Assembly (NCBI GenBank): GCA_019426215.1
Contig: CM033394.1
Coordinates: 12,668,195-12,732,194, forward strand
DNA from: Buddleja alternifolia
Taxonomy: Eukaryota > Streptophyta > Magnoliopsida > Lamiales > Scrophulariaceae
DNA: 64,000 bases
Direction of reading: 5' to 3'
Shown: one piece after another, positions 10,994-21,391 of the stretch
Position numbering within the stretch: position 1 is the first letter of the stretch
Layout of the letters: each line of letters begins with the position of its first letter
Made by a program: the position numbers and the translations under genes
The notes under the pieces: model-generated
The model's database searches: none
What the model saw: only the letters and a program-made list of their open reading frames with translations
What the model was told of the DNA's origin: nothing

Positions 10994-12300
10994 CCAAAGT
11001 AGGGTAATGTTTCAATCACATAATCAGGGTTAGCACAGTGGAAATGATTTTATAGCTTAGCATTCTCTTGAACTTAAATTAGTCGCTTAACTGTTTTAAA
11101 TGCTTTTTCAAGATATAATATGCGAATGTAAAGTAAGGCACTAAAACAGTAAATAACGCAAGATATTGTAAGGTTCATTGTGTGATATAATCCCAGCTAC
11201 GTCCTTCTTCTCCTATGCACTTGGAGGAATTCACTAGATTGTTTATCGAAGAGTCACACCGAGACTTCTACAAAATAGATGAAAGGGAAGACGATCTTGA
11301 GCTCCTTGATCACACAGACTTCAACTTCAATAGAGATCTTCTCCAACAAGCTTCTCTCACACAGAAATGCTGCTTGTAGAATCAACAAACTTTCTCACTC
11401 AGATAAAAGATGTTGAGGGTTAGTCACGGGTTTGTTTGATGTTGGAAAGTTCAAACCACTTGGGATATCTCAATACGAATTTAGGGTTCTTATCTGAAGA
11501 AGTTTGAGATATCTATGAATGTCTTTGGAATGTATTATGAAAAGCTTAAAGGATTTTGGCTATGGAGTATGTAAGCTTTTCTTTCAAGTAATTTCAGCAA
11601 AGCGTTGACCCTTTTTCTTATGTATGTATGTATGTCTTTAAGGTTTGCTAAGGGTACTATTTATAGAGTTTCCTGGGATTTGTCCGTTGGACACATGTGA
11701 GCTCCTGTACCTTACGCAGTTCGTTAAACAGTCCCTTTCTGACATTCCTGAAATTCTGCTGGTTCCGATTAGACAGGAGCAGGTTTTGAACTTTGATTTC
11801 TGACAGTTTAGTCAAAAGGTGGCTTGTCCACAAGTCATAATAGCTTCTCACATTTAATGCACTTATTAGGCATTTAATGCATTTGAATTTATTTTCTGAG
11901 GAAATAAATGTCCGTTGATGATTGCATTTAAGTCCTTCATGACTTGAGTATATATTTTAGGTGAATATGATCCTTGATCTCTTCAGTGCTTGATTCAACA
12001 ACCCTGAAACAGTCCTTTAGCGTTTGACAGATGCTAAGAACAAATTTTCATCTTCACTTGACTTCAGACGCTGATTTTCAACTTCATCTCTAATAGACTC
12101 ACCTAGAATTTTACTAGCGACTTGATATCCAACACTTATTCTAAAATCTATAAAGATAAAAATTACAAGCCTAACAAAATTACAAACTTTCAAATGCTTA
12201 TACAATTAATCTATGAAAATATAAACTTACATTCTTTTGGAGTCTAACATAAAATCCTATCTTGTCATCATCAAAACATCTAACATGAAATTTCCTAACA
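10994..12300 (-). repeat. Second, partial T2-family LTR in direct tandem
   Basis: This is a second copy of the LTR joined directly to the full one. It starts at 12300 with TGTTAGGAAATTTC (minus strand) and runs to 10994, where it stops at the point equivalent to 9663 in the full copy, so about 175 bp of the 3' end are missing. A second TATA box (CTATAAATAG, minus, 11657-11666) is present. The copies differ at many positions and so did not arise recently. Confidence 0.83.
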
Positions 12301-13623
12301 ACTTTATTCAAAGTCAACACACTAATTCAAACCAAGTTTCATTTAAATACGCATCCATGTGAAAAGATGAATTCTATCAAGGGAATTTCTCAGCTACACC
12401 AAGCAAACACAACATTCTTTATAGCACGATCCTTCATTTCTTTCTTTCACTCAACACTCATTAACTTGTCCAATGTTCTGTTCTATGACACCCATGTAAC
12501 GAGTTTTAGGTCAACGACTCTTAGACCAGACGGTCTTAAGGCATTAGGTGTCAAGACACCCCAAAGAACTTAATTAGTCAAGTGACAAAGGCCACAAAAT
12601 AAAACTGGGTTTTTATTCACTCAATATCAAGGCATTTATTCAATTCAAGGCCCTTGAATCTCATTTTCTTCATCTTCTTCTTTTTTCTATTTTTTTTTTC
12701 TAGCATTTTTTTTTCTTTTGCTTCTTCAACTTTCCTCACAATTTCATACTATATCCAAAAAATTGTGTAATTGCTTTATTTCACCTATCAATTCTCTTTA
12801 CTAAAACTCGTGTGTAGTGTGCAATGATGCATATCAAATTTCACAAAATTTAGAAAAATGAGTAACTCGCAAAAAGTATCCATATTACTGAAAAAAGGTC
12901 TATTTGTTCATTTTAGTGTATAGTTCTAATATGGGAACTAAAGTGTTGCAAGCAAGTCACCAAATTAATCAACAATTCAACAGAAATATGTACATGTCCT
13001 TTTCTATCATCAATTTACGATCACACCACCCGACACTTGAATCATTCAACAAGGCAAACATGCAAACACCCCACACTTAAATAGGACATTGTCCTCAATG
13101 GACTCACACATAATTAGAGGCATAAGTGTAGTTATATTGAATTAAAACAAGAATGTGAAAGAGAAACTCCCTTATAATTAAGCATGATGGTCCGGGAGCA
13201 AGAAGGTGAAGCTCACTGTAATGGAGGTGGTGAGTTGTATTTTTTTTGTTTCGGGTAGCACAGTGGTGCCAAACTGCCTGTTTTTGCCCCCTTTTTTTTG
13301 GGGGGGGGGGGGGAGGGGGGCACCACCAATGCTTGAATTGATCCGAAAGAACACATAAAAAGCATTAGAGTGGCACTAGATAAACAAGAAAATACGAGCA
13401 AAACATTACAAAAAATAAGATAAAATAAAGACAACGAAACTCAAACAAAAACAAAATTAAAGAAACCTATGGGTTGCCTCCCAATCAGCGCTTGGTTAAA
13501 GTCATTAGCTCGACTTAGACGAAATCAATATTGAGGGTCGGTGAGGGAAATCATTTCCCCTCGAGGAATATCATCGTCTACAAAACACAAAGCATGGTTA
13601 ATCACTTTCATATCAAACATATG
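12301..13623 (-). other. T3 non-coding 3' region
   Basis: No coding potential is seen. It resembles the post-protease non-coding region of T4: the stretch around 12484-12600 (GTAACGAG, then AAAGGCCACAAAA) parallels 15848-15975. It has a minus-strand CATTGRGGACAATGT-type box at 13086-13100 and a TGGGAGGCAACCC box with AAGCGCT at 13471-13494, both shared with T4 and T8. A striking homopolymer block lies at 13287-13320: C5, T8, G14, A, G6. T2 abuts at 12300. Confidence 0.65.
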
Positions 13624-14051
13624 CTAACCTATTCCCTCTTTCTTCCAATGCAACTCATTTAACCATTTCTCCAATTCAGGTTTAGAATGTGCATCATTTA
13701 TGATAACATGTAAAAGTTCATTGTTTCTAAGAAAAACGTACCTGATATGTGGTGGAAGAGATTTAAGCTTTACCTTTGGTGTAGAGGATATTTCGGGATA
13801 TGACTCTGAAGGATCTCTTTTACCTTGAGGAAGTTCTTCTCTGATGGCCTCTCCAAACACATCCACCGAATAGCATTTTTCTTCAAAAGATGGAGATTAG
13901 ATCACCTTACTTAAGTTGAACTTGACCTTCTCATCTCCAATGTTCAACGCCAGCTTTCCAGCAAGCACATCGATGATGGTTCCTACGGTTGCAAGAAATG
14001 GTCTTCCAAGGATGATCAGTATTTCAGAATCCTCGTCCATCTTGAGCACCA
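13624..14051 (-). pseudogene. T3 protease, C-terminal part (second half of the split gene)
   Basis: Read on the minus strand from 14051, it gives VLKMDEDSEI, LGRPFLAT and IDVLAGKLAL, which is the C-terminal half of Athila-type proteases. An in-frame TAA lies before SPSFEEKCY. It then continues to VKLKSLPPHIRYVFL, the usual linker toward RT, and ends at 13624 with no RT following. The N-terminal half lies at 21057-21391, on the other side of T4. Confidence 0.8.
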
Positions 14052-14791
14052 TTAAATCTCAAGAGTAAGAAGATGACTAAGGCACATGCTACAACCTAAT
14101 CTACTCATCAATATACGTGAGCTACTCTTCGAATTATTAGACTCTTATTACTTTGGTGGAAAAAACCTTAATTGACTATTACCCGATGTCTCGGCTCATA
14201 ATAATCCTATGATTAATTGACGGTTCCCTAAATATGTCTATCTGAGAATCTAATCAATAACCACGCAATAACGTTCTAGAATTTCCCCGGATAAATCCGG
14301 CTAACAGCACCCATAAATCTTTACCTATTTCTAGGGGCAATTCCACATTAGTTTCAAATGATGTGTTGATTCTTGTTGCACCCTAACCTATGTTCTTTCG
14401 AATGGATAGAATTGGCACAATAGCAAGCATATGATTGGGATAAAAGCATACAATCAACACACAAAGCAATAGGAGATTTAATACGAAAATTCACTTCACA
14501 TATATTGATTTGTAAAATAGGCCTTCACATGGTCTTAGCACTACAATTTAGCCTCTCATCAAGGCTTTAAGAAAATTCAATACAAACATATACATATTCA
14601 TGTAAATAAACATGTAAATGCAAATAATGAAAACTCCCTCAATTGCTTGATGATGAATCCTTGCTTTTGATCTTCAATTTCTAACCAAATCTCTTTCCTT
14701 CTCCTTCCAATTGATGATAAAATGGCTCAAAAACTCAGAAATATGCCTTCAATCCCCAGGAATTTGAACCCTTGCATTGAGCTCAAAATTT

Positions 14792-14801
14792 CCTTTTATA
14801 G
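14792..14801 (-). promoter_or_regulatory. TATA box of T4 3' LTR
   Basis: Minus strand CTATAAAAGG, with the GC-rich palindrome cluster directly upstream in element orientation. Confidence 0.65.
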
Positions 14802-14819
14802 CTTCCAAAAAAGGTTACA

Positions 14820-15056
14820 ACGGTGCCCAGGCGAGGGTGGACCGGCGCCTAGGCGTCGCCTACGTGGCAGGAGTTTCTTGGGGGAAAAGTCGGGCGGCGC
14901 CCAGGCGCGCGCATGGTGGCGCTCGGGCGTGGAAGGCACGGCGCCTGGTCTTGAGTAAGTCTGCGCCTAGGCGCGGGTCTGCGTGCAATTGCTACTTCTC
15001 TGCATCTTCTGGCACCTGGGCGCGAGTATTGTGGCGCCCAGGCGCCAGCATGCGAA
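14820..15056. repeat. GC-rich palindromic cluster in T4 3' LTR
   Basis: About 235 bp of GC-rich sequence sit in an AT-rich LTR. They contain repeated variants of GGCGCCTAGGCGCC and GGCGCCCAGGCGCC (for example 14844-14855 and 15033-15046). The cluster lies just upstream of the LTR TATA box. Confidence 0.8.
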
Positions 15057-15234
15057 GCATCCCCTCTTGATCGTTTGATACGTCGTATTTTTCCCTTTTC
15101 TTCATGTGCTCTCTTTTATCACCTGAAATCACTTAACACCCCGATTAAACGCAAATGTAGTATGATTTAGGCAATAATTGAATCTAAAGCATAAGCATCA
15201 CGGGCTTAAAAACACGTAAAAACGCCTCTTATCA

Positions 15235-15256
15235 ACCCCCCCCCCCCCCAAACTTA
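15235..15256 (-). other. T4 polypurine tract
   Basis: A C14 run followed by AAACTT on the plus strand, so AAGTTTGGGGG... on the minus strand, directly beside the LTR end TGATAAG. This is the expected PPT form for Athila/Tat elements. Confidence 0.85.
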
Positions 15257-17042
15257 CCAATTGCTCGTCCTCGAGCAACAAGAGCTATAGGATAGGAAAA
15301 ACATCATCAAACATGGGAGAAACAGAAAGAAAGAAAAACAACTACCTAACTCACTTTCGTGGAGTACACGGTTGCATTTAGCGAATGCAACAAGCCTTTG
15401 AACCCTTGAGTTACCTCAAAGGACGAGTTATAGTCTCGTGAGGGTTTGCATACGATGACCCACAAAATCGAAAGATTTTCAACCCCGGTCAATCAACGCA
15501 AATCAATATGATTAATAAAACACAATGGCATGAATTCATCTTTTTAAACTCAAATTTACATATATATACACGCCACACACTTGCTCATGTTACGCCTTAA
15601 CATCGAAAAGATCATCCTAAGGGTGTAGTGTAATAAATCTCAAGCATTATAGTCGAGTGGAATTCTTACCACTTTTCAAGCATTAATCCCCTATCTATCA
15701 ATTTTTGATTAGTCACATTGTACGAGAATTGAATGAAACTTCATAGCCACTTAAAATTCACCACTTTATCCACTTTAGGCTTTAATTTATTCCATTTTCA
15801 ACTAAAAACATTAGAGGCTAAACCATGTGCAATGTTCGGTTATCTTAGGCTTTCTATGACACCCTTGTAACGAGCTTTAGGCCAATAACTCCCAAACAGG
15901 ATGGCTTTAGGGTATTAAGTGTAGAGACACTCCTAAGGGCTTAATCGCCCGAATGTCAAAGGCCACAAAACCAAACTAGGTCCTTATTCCCTTTACACTT
16001 TCATTGGCTTGAGCTTAGCTCAAATTAGCTTAATAGTATAGTATTCTAGGTATGGTGCTCTTCACCCCCAGTATCTATTAAGCCTGACTTTTGCAGTCAT
16101 ACCAATGTTCAACCTCTTTTTATTCTTGTTAAGCATACAAAGTTAACATTCTCAGCTCATAACACATGTAAAAATTCTAGATTGATTTTTTCGGGATCAA
16201 GCCTTTAAGTGTTTCACAATGGTTACCCACTCAACTCCTCTACTCTTGACTTATGTGCATATGTGAATCATCTTAAGGTCAATCTAGTCTAGTTCAGGGT
16301 CCCACAAGCAAGGAACGATGTGTATAGTCATTAAAATCCATATTGATAGAGAAAACATGCCATGTATTCAAATTAACCATTCTCAATGCATTGAGTGAAG
16401 GGTTGAAATTCTATCAATTTTTTTTTTTTCAAATTTTCAAAATTGCACAAGCTTCACATGTAGAGGTACCCCCCCCCCCCCCCAAACTTGGACAGAAATA
16501 TCTAAAACATGGATAAACACGACTATAATGGATCTAGTATACCCCCCCCCTCCCAAACTTAACATGAACATTGTCCTCAATGTTCAAAAAAGAAAAGAGC
16601 AAAGCACACATCACCATAGGGTTGCTGACAAGAAAACCCGAGTCTTTGACTGCAACTGTATCTAAGAGTGGCAACAGCGGTGGAAGCAATGAATGCAACA
16701 ACTACACATTAAACGATGCTAACCAGACAAAGCGTTAAGTAATGGATAGAAGTGAGAACGAAAAACAACCAGCAACAAAACACAAGATAACTAAAACAAA
16801 CATGCTTCTACTAAAAAAAATGGATGAAACAAACACCACAAAAACGAGAACGAAAAGAAAAGAAAACTTAAAAACTTGGGTTGCCTCCCAAGAAGCGCTT
16901 ATTTATAGTCAATAGCTTAACTTTTGTGCTTTAAGGTTTAATTAGGTGGCCCATTTAGAACGACAATATCCTTGCCATTTCTTCTTTTATTCTTGGACCG
17001 CACTCGTCTCCACTCATATTGCGGTGATTTGAGAGTAGACCT
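15257..17042 (-). other. T4 non-coding region between protease and PPT
   Basis: No credible coding sequence, although RT and integrase would normally lie here. Two further PPT-like C runs followed by AAACTT lie at 16469-16486 and 16543-16560. Conserved boxes are CATTGAGGACAATGT (minus, 16568-16582) and AAGCGCTTCTTGGGAGGCAACCC (minus, 16878-16900), the latter about 140 bp past the protease stop. A TTT-rich tract lies near 16421. Confidence 0.7.
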
Positions 17043-17780
17043 TCATTTTGAATTTGTCTTATTGATCTCACGAACACGTGGATGTGGTAGAATGTACTTC
17101 ATGCAAAAATCATCTTTTCTCACCTTGCCGTGTTGCTCATTAGGGACCTCATCCTCCACCGTACAAGTGCCCTTAGTCTTACCAAGTGCACATTTCTCAT
17201 CAAACAAAAGGTGGATAACATCGACATATGAACAAGTAAGATCATCCATAGGCGGTTGCATGTCATGATAAACATCGAATACCAACTTTTTGGCACCCAC
17301 CTTCAATGTCAACTTACCCTTTCCCTCGTCGATCTTGGCGTTGCTAGTGGCTAGGAAGGGTCTTTCTAGAATCAAGGGAACGCCAATGTCACTATCCATT
17401 TCGAGAACCACGAAGTCAACCAGATAGAAGAATTTATCGATTTGTACAATGACATCCTCGATAATTCCCTTTGGTTTCTTGATAGAGCGATCCGCCAATT
17501 TCACGGACATGGATGTTGGCGTAAGGTCTCCAAGGCCTAGCTTCATAAAAATAGAGTAGGGAAGAAGATTGATACTCGCTCCCGAATCACAAATAACTTT
17601 GTCGAACTTGAGATGGCCATTAGTGCACGGTATTGTGAGACTCCCTAGGTCCTTTAGCTTGTAAGGTACTTTGTTAAGTAAGAAGGTGGAGCACTCCTCG
17701 GTTAGACAAACTGTTTCATTTTCCTCCCACTTTTTCTTGTTGGATAGAATATCCTTGAAGAACTTAATATAGTTTGGCAT
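17043..17780 (-). pseudogene. T4 aspartic protease domain
   Basis: This is a 245-residue segment with an Athila-type retropepsin. KLKDLGSLTIPCTNG leads into the active site CDSGASINLLP, which is intact, followed by VKLADRSIKKPKGIIEDV and a flap/C-terminal part reading LERPFLAT where the family has LGRPFLAT (G to E). It lies in the same frame as gag, separated only by premature stops (17781-17783 just upstream). The C-terminal 90 residues are not recognisable as RT. Protease is the last enzyme encoded, so this element is non-autonomous. Confidence 0.85.
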
Positions 17781-17783
17781 TTA

Positions 17784-18428
17784 CAAAATAGCGTCCACAA
17801 AAGGAATATTTATCCTCACCTCACGAAGAATAGACAAAATACGGAGGAAACTCGGATCCATCTCCCTCTGTTTCTTTTTCTGTGCATTTGGAAAGGGAAG
17901 ATGGATCTCAATGGGAGGAGGAGGCATTGGAGTTAAGGAACTACGACAAGAAGTAGCAGGAACTGGCACCTGGGCGCTGATATCGGCGCCTGGGCTTGAA
18001 CTTGGATACGCCTGGGCGTGTGGAAAGTGGCGCTCGGGCGCGGCTGTGCGTACCAATTCTTCATGCTGAATGAGATCCGCCGCCAGGGCACCATTTGAGT
18101 CACGCCTAGGCGTGGGCGTGCGTAGCAGATTTTCAATTCTAGGTGTGTCTGGCGCCTAGGCGCCATCGGAGGGGTGTTTGGGCGCCGACACTCTGACTGC
18201 TTCATTTTCCAATTGTGCTCCACTCCTTAAAGAAATTGCATAGCATTTTTCTTTCAGGTTCTTCTCCGTGTCGCTTGGTAGAGTTCCTGGGGCTCTTGCA
18301 CTAATTGCATTGGAGATTTGACTCATTTGTGTTCGCATATCCTTCATCATATTACGGAGTTCATTGATCGTCGTATCCGATTTTTTTATTTGAGCATCAA
18401 GTCGCTCGTCTATCGTGGGAGGTCGTGC
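17784..18428 (-). pseudogene. T4 gag-protease linker with GC-rich palindromes
   Basis: It continues the gag frame. After a short region with NELRNMMKDMRTQMSQISNA and the Athila-like phrase AISLRSG, the frame meets a TAG at 18156-18158 and then runs through a proline/arginine-rich stretch to the protease. The TAG is created by a perfect palindrome GGCGCCTAGGCGCC at 18151-18164. The same palindrome family lies in the LTRs of this element. Otherwise the linker is open. Confidence 0.75.
17955..18186. repeat. GC-rich palindromic cluster in T4 gag-protease linker
   Basis: Variants of GGCGCCTAGGCGCC and GGCGCCTGGGC, like those in the T4 LTRs. The copy at 18151-18164 is a perfect 14-bp palindrome. 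Confidence 0.75.
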
Positions 18429-19538
18429 TTACCCTTGCCCTTGTACATTGAGATTTCCTTGCCTCAGAGGTGGATTGTTAAAAGGAGGCCACGGAGGTTG
18501 ATAAATGCCCGATTGTGCATTTTGTGCGGGGTTTGTCTTCTTTGGGAAGTTTTCGGGTACATGAAAGTTCATTTGGTGCCGGTTATGATTCCCAACAAAA
18601 TTTACATCTACAACCTCCGGTTCCGGGCCAACCACTTCCTCTAATTCTTGCACACAAGCAACCCTTCGATTTGGTGGAGGGAGCTCATCATTATCTTCGG
18701 GGTAAAGTTCATCCTCTCTAGCTATTTGCTCAAGCTTAATCCACACGATCCGACTATCAAGACGCAAAAGGTCGCCACCGGCTCCCGCATTGAGTCGGTG
18801 TCGAATCCGAGATCGGACTCCATTATAGAAATGTTGCACTTGCTTGTCTCGTGTACAATTCTGATCAGGGCACTTTCGAAGCATACTCTTGTACCTTGCC
18901 CATGCGGATGCTAAAGACTCGTTCCTTGTTTGTTTAAACCCTTTGATCTCACTGCTAAGCTCGTTGATTTTTGATGGAGGGAAGAATTTGTTGAGAAACT
19001 CATCTAATAGATCATCCCATGTTCCAATTGATTGTGGTGGCAACGACTTGTACCAAAGAGTCACCTCATCTTTCAAGGAGAAGTGAAATAATTGGAGGCA
19101 AATGGCATCAAGATCTTGGGGGTTGAATTGCATAGTAGAGATCACATTCTCAAAGTGATCTAAGTGGTCATGAGGTGAGTCTCTCGAGTTGCCGTAAAAT
19201 GGCTCCTCTTGAACCATCCCGAACATATGAGACGGAATGTGGAAATGTGGGGTAGCAAAGTCCGAGAAGACAATGGGTCCCGGTGTAGTGTGTACCCGGG
19301 GTGGTTGATTACCACGAACCGATGGAGGAGGTGGTGGAGATGCCGGTTGCATAGCTTGGAGTATATTTTGCAACCATTCCCTATTTTCTAGGAGATTCAT
19401 ATTGGGCAAGTTCCCATTCGGATTAGGATTGAAATTGTGGGCCATTTCTCGAGCTCTTCTACTAGCCCGAAGAACATGCTCTATCTCGAGCTCAAAATCG
19501 TATAGGAGCTCGTTGGATGAGCGGGTCATGCACCACAA
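18429..19538 (-). pseudogene. T4 gag, capsid region well preserved
   Basis: This is a 369-residue reading segment with the retrotransposon gag capsid domain. FHFSLKDEVTLWYKSLP, TWDDLLDEFLNKFFPPSK and EIKGFKQTRNESLASAWARYK are typical of Athila/Tat capsids. A proline-rich patch (PPPPPS) lies near residue 75. It ends in a TAA (18429-18431), after which the same frame continues into the linker and protease, so gag and protease were one polyprotein. The start is uncertain: in-frame Met codons are at 19538 and at MAHNFNPNPN about 30 residues later. The latter fits Athila gag starts better. No CCHC knuckle was seen. Confidence 0.87.
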
Positions 19539-19666
19539 GTCAACCTTTCAATTAAGCACAAGAAACTAAATTAGACTAATACTAAAATAAAGGAAAGGCA
19601 AGAAACAAACAAAAAACTAAGAATTATGAAAACGTAAACAAAAATAAAACACTAAAAATAACCAAG

Positions 19667-19684
19667 TCCCCGGCAACGGCGCCA
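19667..19684 (-). other. T4 primer-binding site
   Basis: Minus strand TGGCGCCGTTGCCGGGGA, the PBS shared by Athila/Tat-type elements (usually assigned to tRNA-Asp). It lies six bases from the LTR edge. Confidence 0.9.
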
Positions 19685-19690
19685 AAAACT

Positions 19691-21056
19691 TGACACGCTA
19701 AATGCTAACGTGAGTAGTAGCAAGTGCACTAGTCGTGATAGTAATAACAGTGGACTAAAAGTTCGGGTTGTCGAACCACAACGACTAGGTATTTTAGTTT
19801 ATGATTAATGAAAATGGACAAAAGTAAATTGCAATAAAATGAGTAAGCAAGCGAAGAACAAAAGAGAAACGGGCTATAGATTAAACCTCAAGAGTGATAA
19901 AATGACTAAGGCACATGCTACAACCTAATCTACACATCAATATACGTGAGCTACTCTTCGAATTATCAAACTCCTATTGCTTTGGTGGAAAAAACCTTAA
20001 TTGACTATTACCCGATGTCTCGGCTCATAATAATCCTATGATTAATTGACGGTTCCCTAAATATGTCTATCTGAGATTCTAATCAATAACCACGGATTAA
20101 TGTTCTAGAATTTCCCCGGATAAATCCGGCTAACAGCACCCAGAAATCCTTACCTATTTCTAAGGGCAATTCCACATTAGTTTCGGATGATGTGTTGATT
20201 CTTGTTGTACCCTAACCTATGTTCTTTCGAATGGATAGAATAGGCACAATAGCAAGCATATGGTGATCAAGCATATGATTGGGATAAAAGCACAAAATCA
20301 ACACACAAAGCAATAGGAGAATTAATACTAAAATTCACTTCACATATATTGATTTCTAAATTAGGCCTTCACATGGCCTTAGTACTACAATTTAGCCTCT
20401 CATCAAGGCCTCAAGAAAATCCAATACAAACATATACATATTCATGTGAATAAACATGTAAATGCAAATAATGAAAACTCCCCCAATGGCTTGATGATGA
20501 ATCCTTGCTTTTGATCTTCAATCTCTAACCAAATCTCTTTCCTTCTCCTTCCAATCGATGATAAAATGGCTCAAAAACCCAGAAATATGACTTCAATCCC
20601 CAGGAATTCGAACCCCTGCATTGAGCTCAAAATTTCCTTTTATAGCTTCCAAAAACGGTTACAACGGCGCCTAGGCGCCGCCTACGTGGCAGGAGTTTCT
20701 TGGGGAAAACGTCGGGTGGCGCCCAGGCGCACGCATGGTTGTGCTCGGGCGTGGAAGGCACGGCACCTGGGCGTGAGTAAGTCTACGCCTAGGCGCAGGT
20801 CTGTGTGCAATTGCTGCTTCTCTGCATCTTCTGGCGCCTGGGCGTGAGTATTGTGGCGCCCAAGCGCCGGCATGCGAAGCATCCCCTCTTCATCCTTTGA
20901 TACTCCGTCTTTTGCCCTTTTCTTCATGTGCTCTCGTCTATCACCTGAAATCACTTAACACCCCGATTAAACGCAAATGTAGCATGATTTAGGCAATAAT
21001 TGAATCTAAAGCATAAGCATCACGGGCTTAAAAACACGTAAAATTTCCTCTTATCA
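19691..21056 (-). repeat. T4 5' LTR, complete (1,366 bp)
   Basis: Plus-strand ends TGACACGCTA and CTCTTATCA, so TG...CA. Its TATA box is at 20636-20645 (minus CTATAAAAGG). It holds a perfect 14-bp palindrome GGCGCCTAGGCGCC at 20666-20679 within a GC-rich cluster at 20661-20875. Confidence 0.92.
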
Positions 21057-21391
21057 CTCTTATCTGCCAATTGAAAGAACATCTTTGTGTGTTTGAACTT
21101 TTGAAATCCTAGCTTCCTGCAAATTGAATTAGGCATTAGACTAATACTAGGTCCTAAATAATAATGTGCTTTATCAAATTGAAATTTTCCAATAGTGCAA
21201 GGAAGTGAGAAACCCCCTGTATCCTTTAGCTTTCGAAGAATGTTTCGTTGGATTATGGCACTGTATTTTTCATTTAACGAGACTGTTTCCACATCTTCAA
21301 GTTTTTTTCTATTGCTCAACAGCTCTTTGGGAAACTTCATATAGACAGGCAATTGAGCTCGAGCATCTGCGATTGGAATGTCTATGTGCAA
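21057..21391 (-). pseudogene. T3 protease, N-terminal part
   Basis: The first half of the Athila-type protease is cut by T4 after LADKS. Recognisable blocks are MKFPKELLSNRKKLE, LKDTGGFSLPCTIG and LGPSISLMP. The catalytic D-S/L-G reads Y-L-G (the Asp is Tyr), so the enzyme would be inactive. The match of this end with 14051, missing about 24 codons, shows that a deletion accompanied or followed T4 insertion. Confidence 0.8.

Larger units (their letters stand above)
8449..12300 (-). mobile_element. T2: SIRE/Maximus-like Ty1/copia element, 5' part only
   Basis: This holds the 5' end of a minus-strand copia element: a partial LTR, a full LTR, a PBS and most of gag. It belongs to the same family as T9: the gag proteins share long blocks (SNYD, GPI, RAPGATE, EWTPD) and the LTRs start alike. 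T1 cuts it in gag at 8448/8449. The 3' part should lie left of the window. Confidence 0.88.
14052..15234 (-). repeat. T4 3' LTR, outer end deleted
   Basis: It matches 19886-21056 from ATTAAAYCTCAAGAG onward. The first 195 bp of the LTR (equivalent to 19691-19885) are missing, together with some T3 sequence. The inner end is ...CTCTTATCA at 15234. Confidence 0.9.
14052..21056 (-). mobile_element. T4: non-autonomous Athila/Tat-type gypsy element
   Basis: Layout on the minus strand: 5' LTR 19691-21056, PBS 19667-19684, gag-protease 17043-19538, about 1.7 kb of non-coding sequence, PPT 15235, 3' LTR 14052-15234. No RT, RNase H or integrase is present, so it needs enzymes from another element. 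It is inserted in the T3 protease gene. Its left LTR lacks about 195 bp at its outer edge, so no TSD can be shown. Confidence 0.88.

Noticed and set aside
14722..15070. Two plus-strand ORFs of 78 and 97 codons
   Set aside because: They lie in the GC-rich palindrome cluster of the T4 LTR, where stops are rare by base composition.
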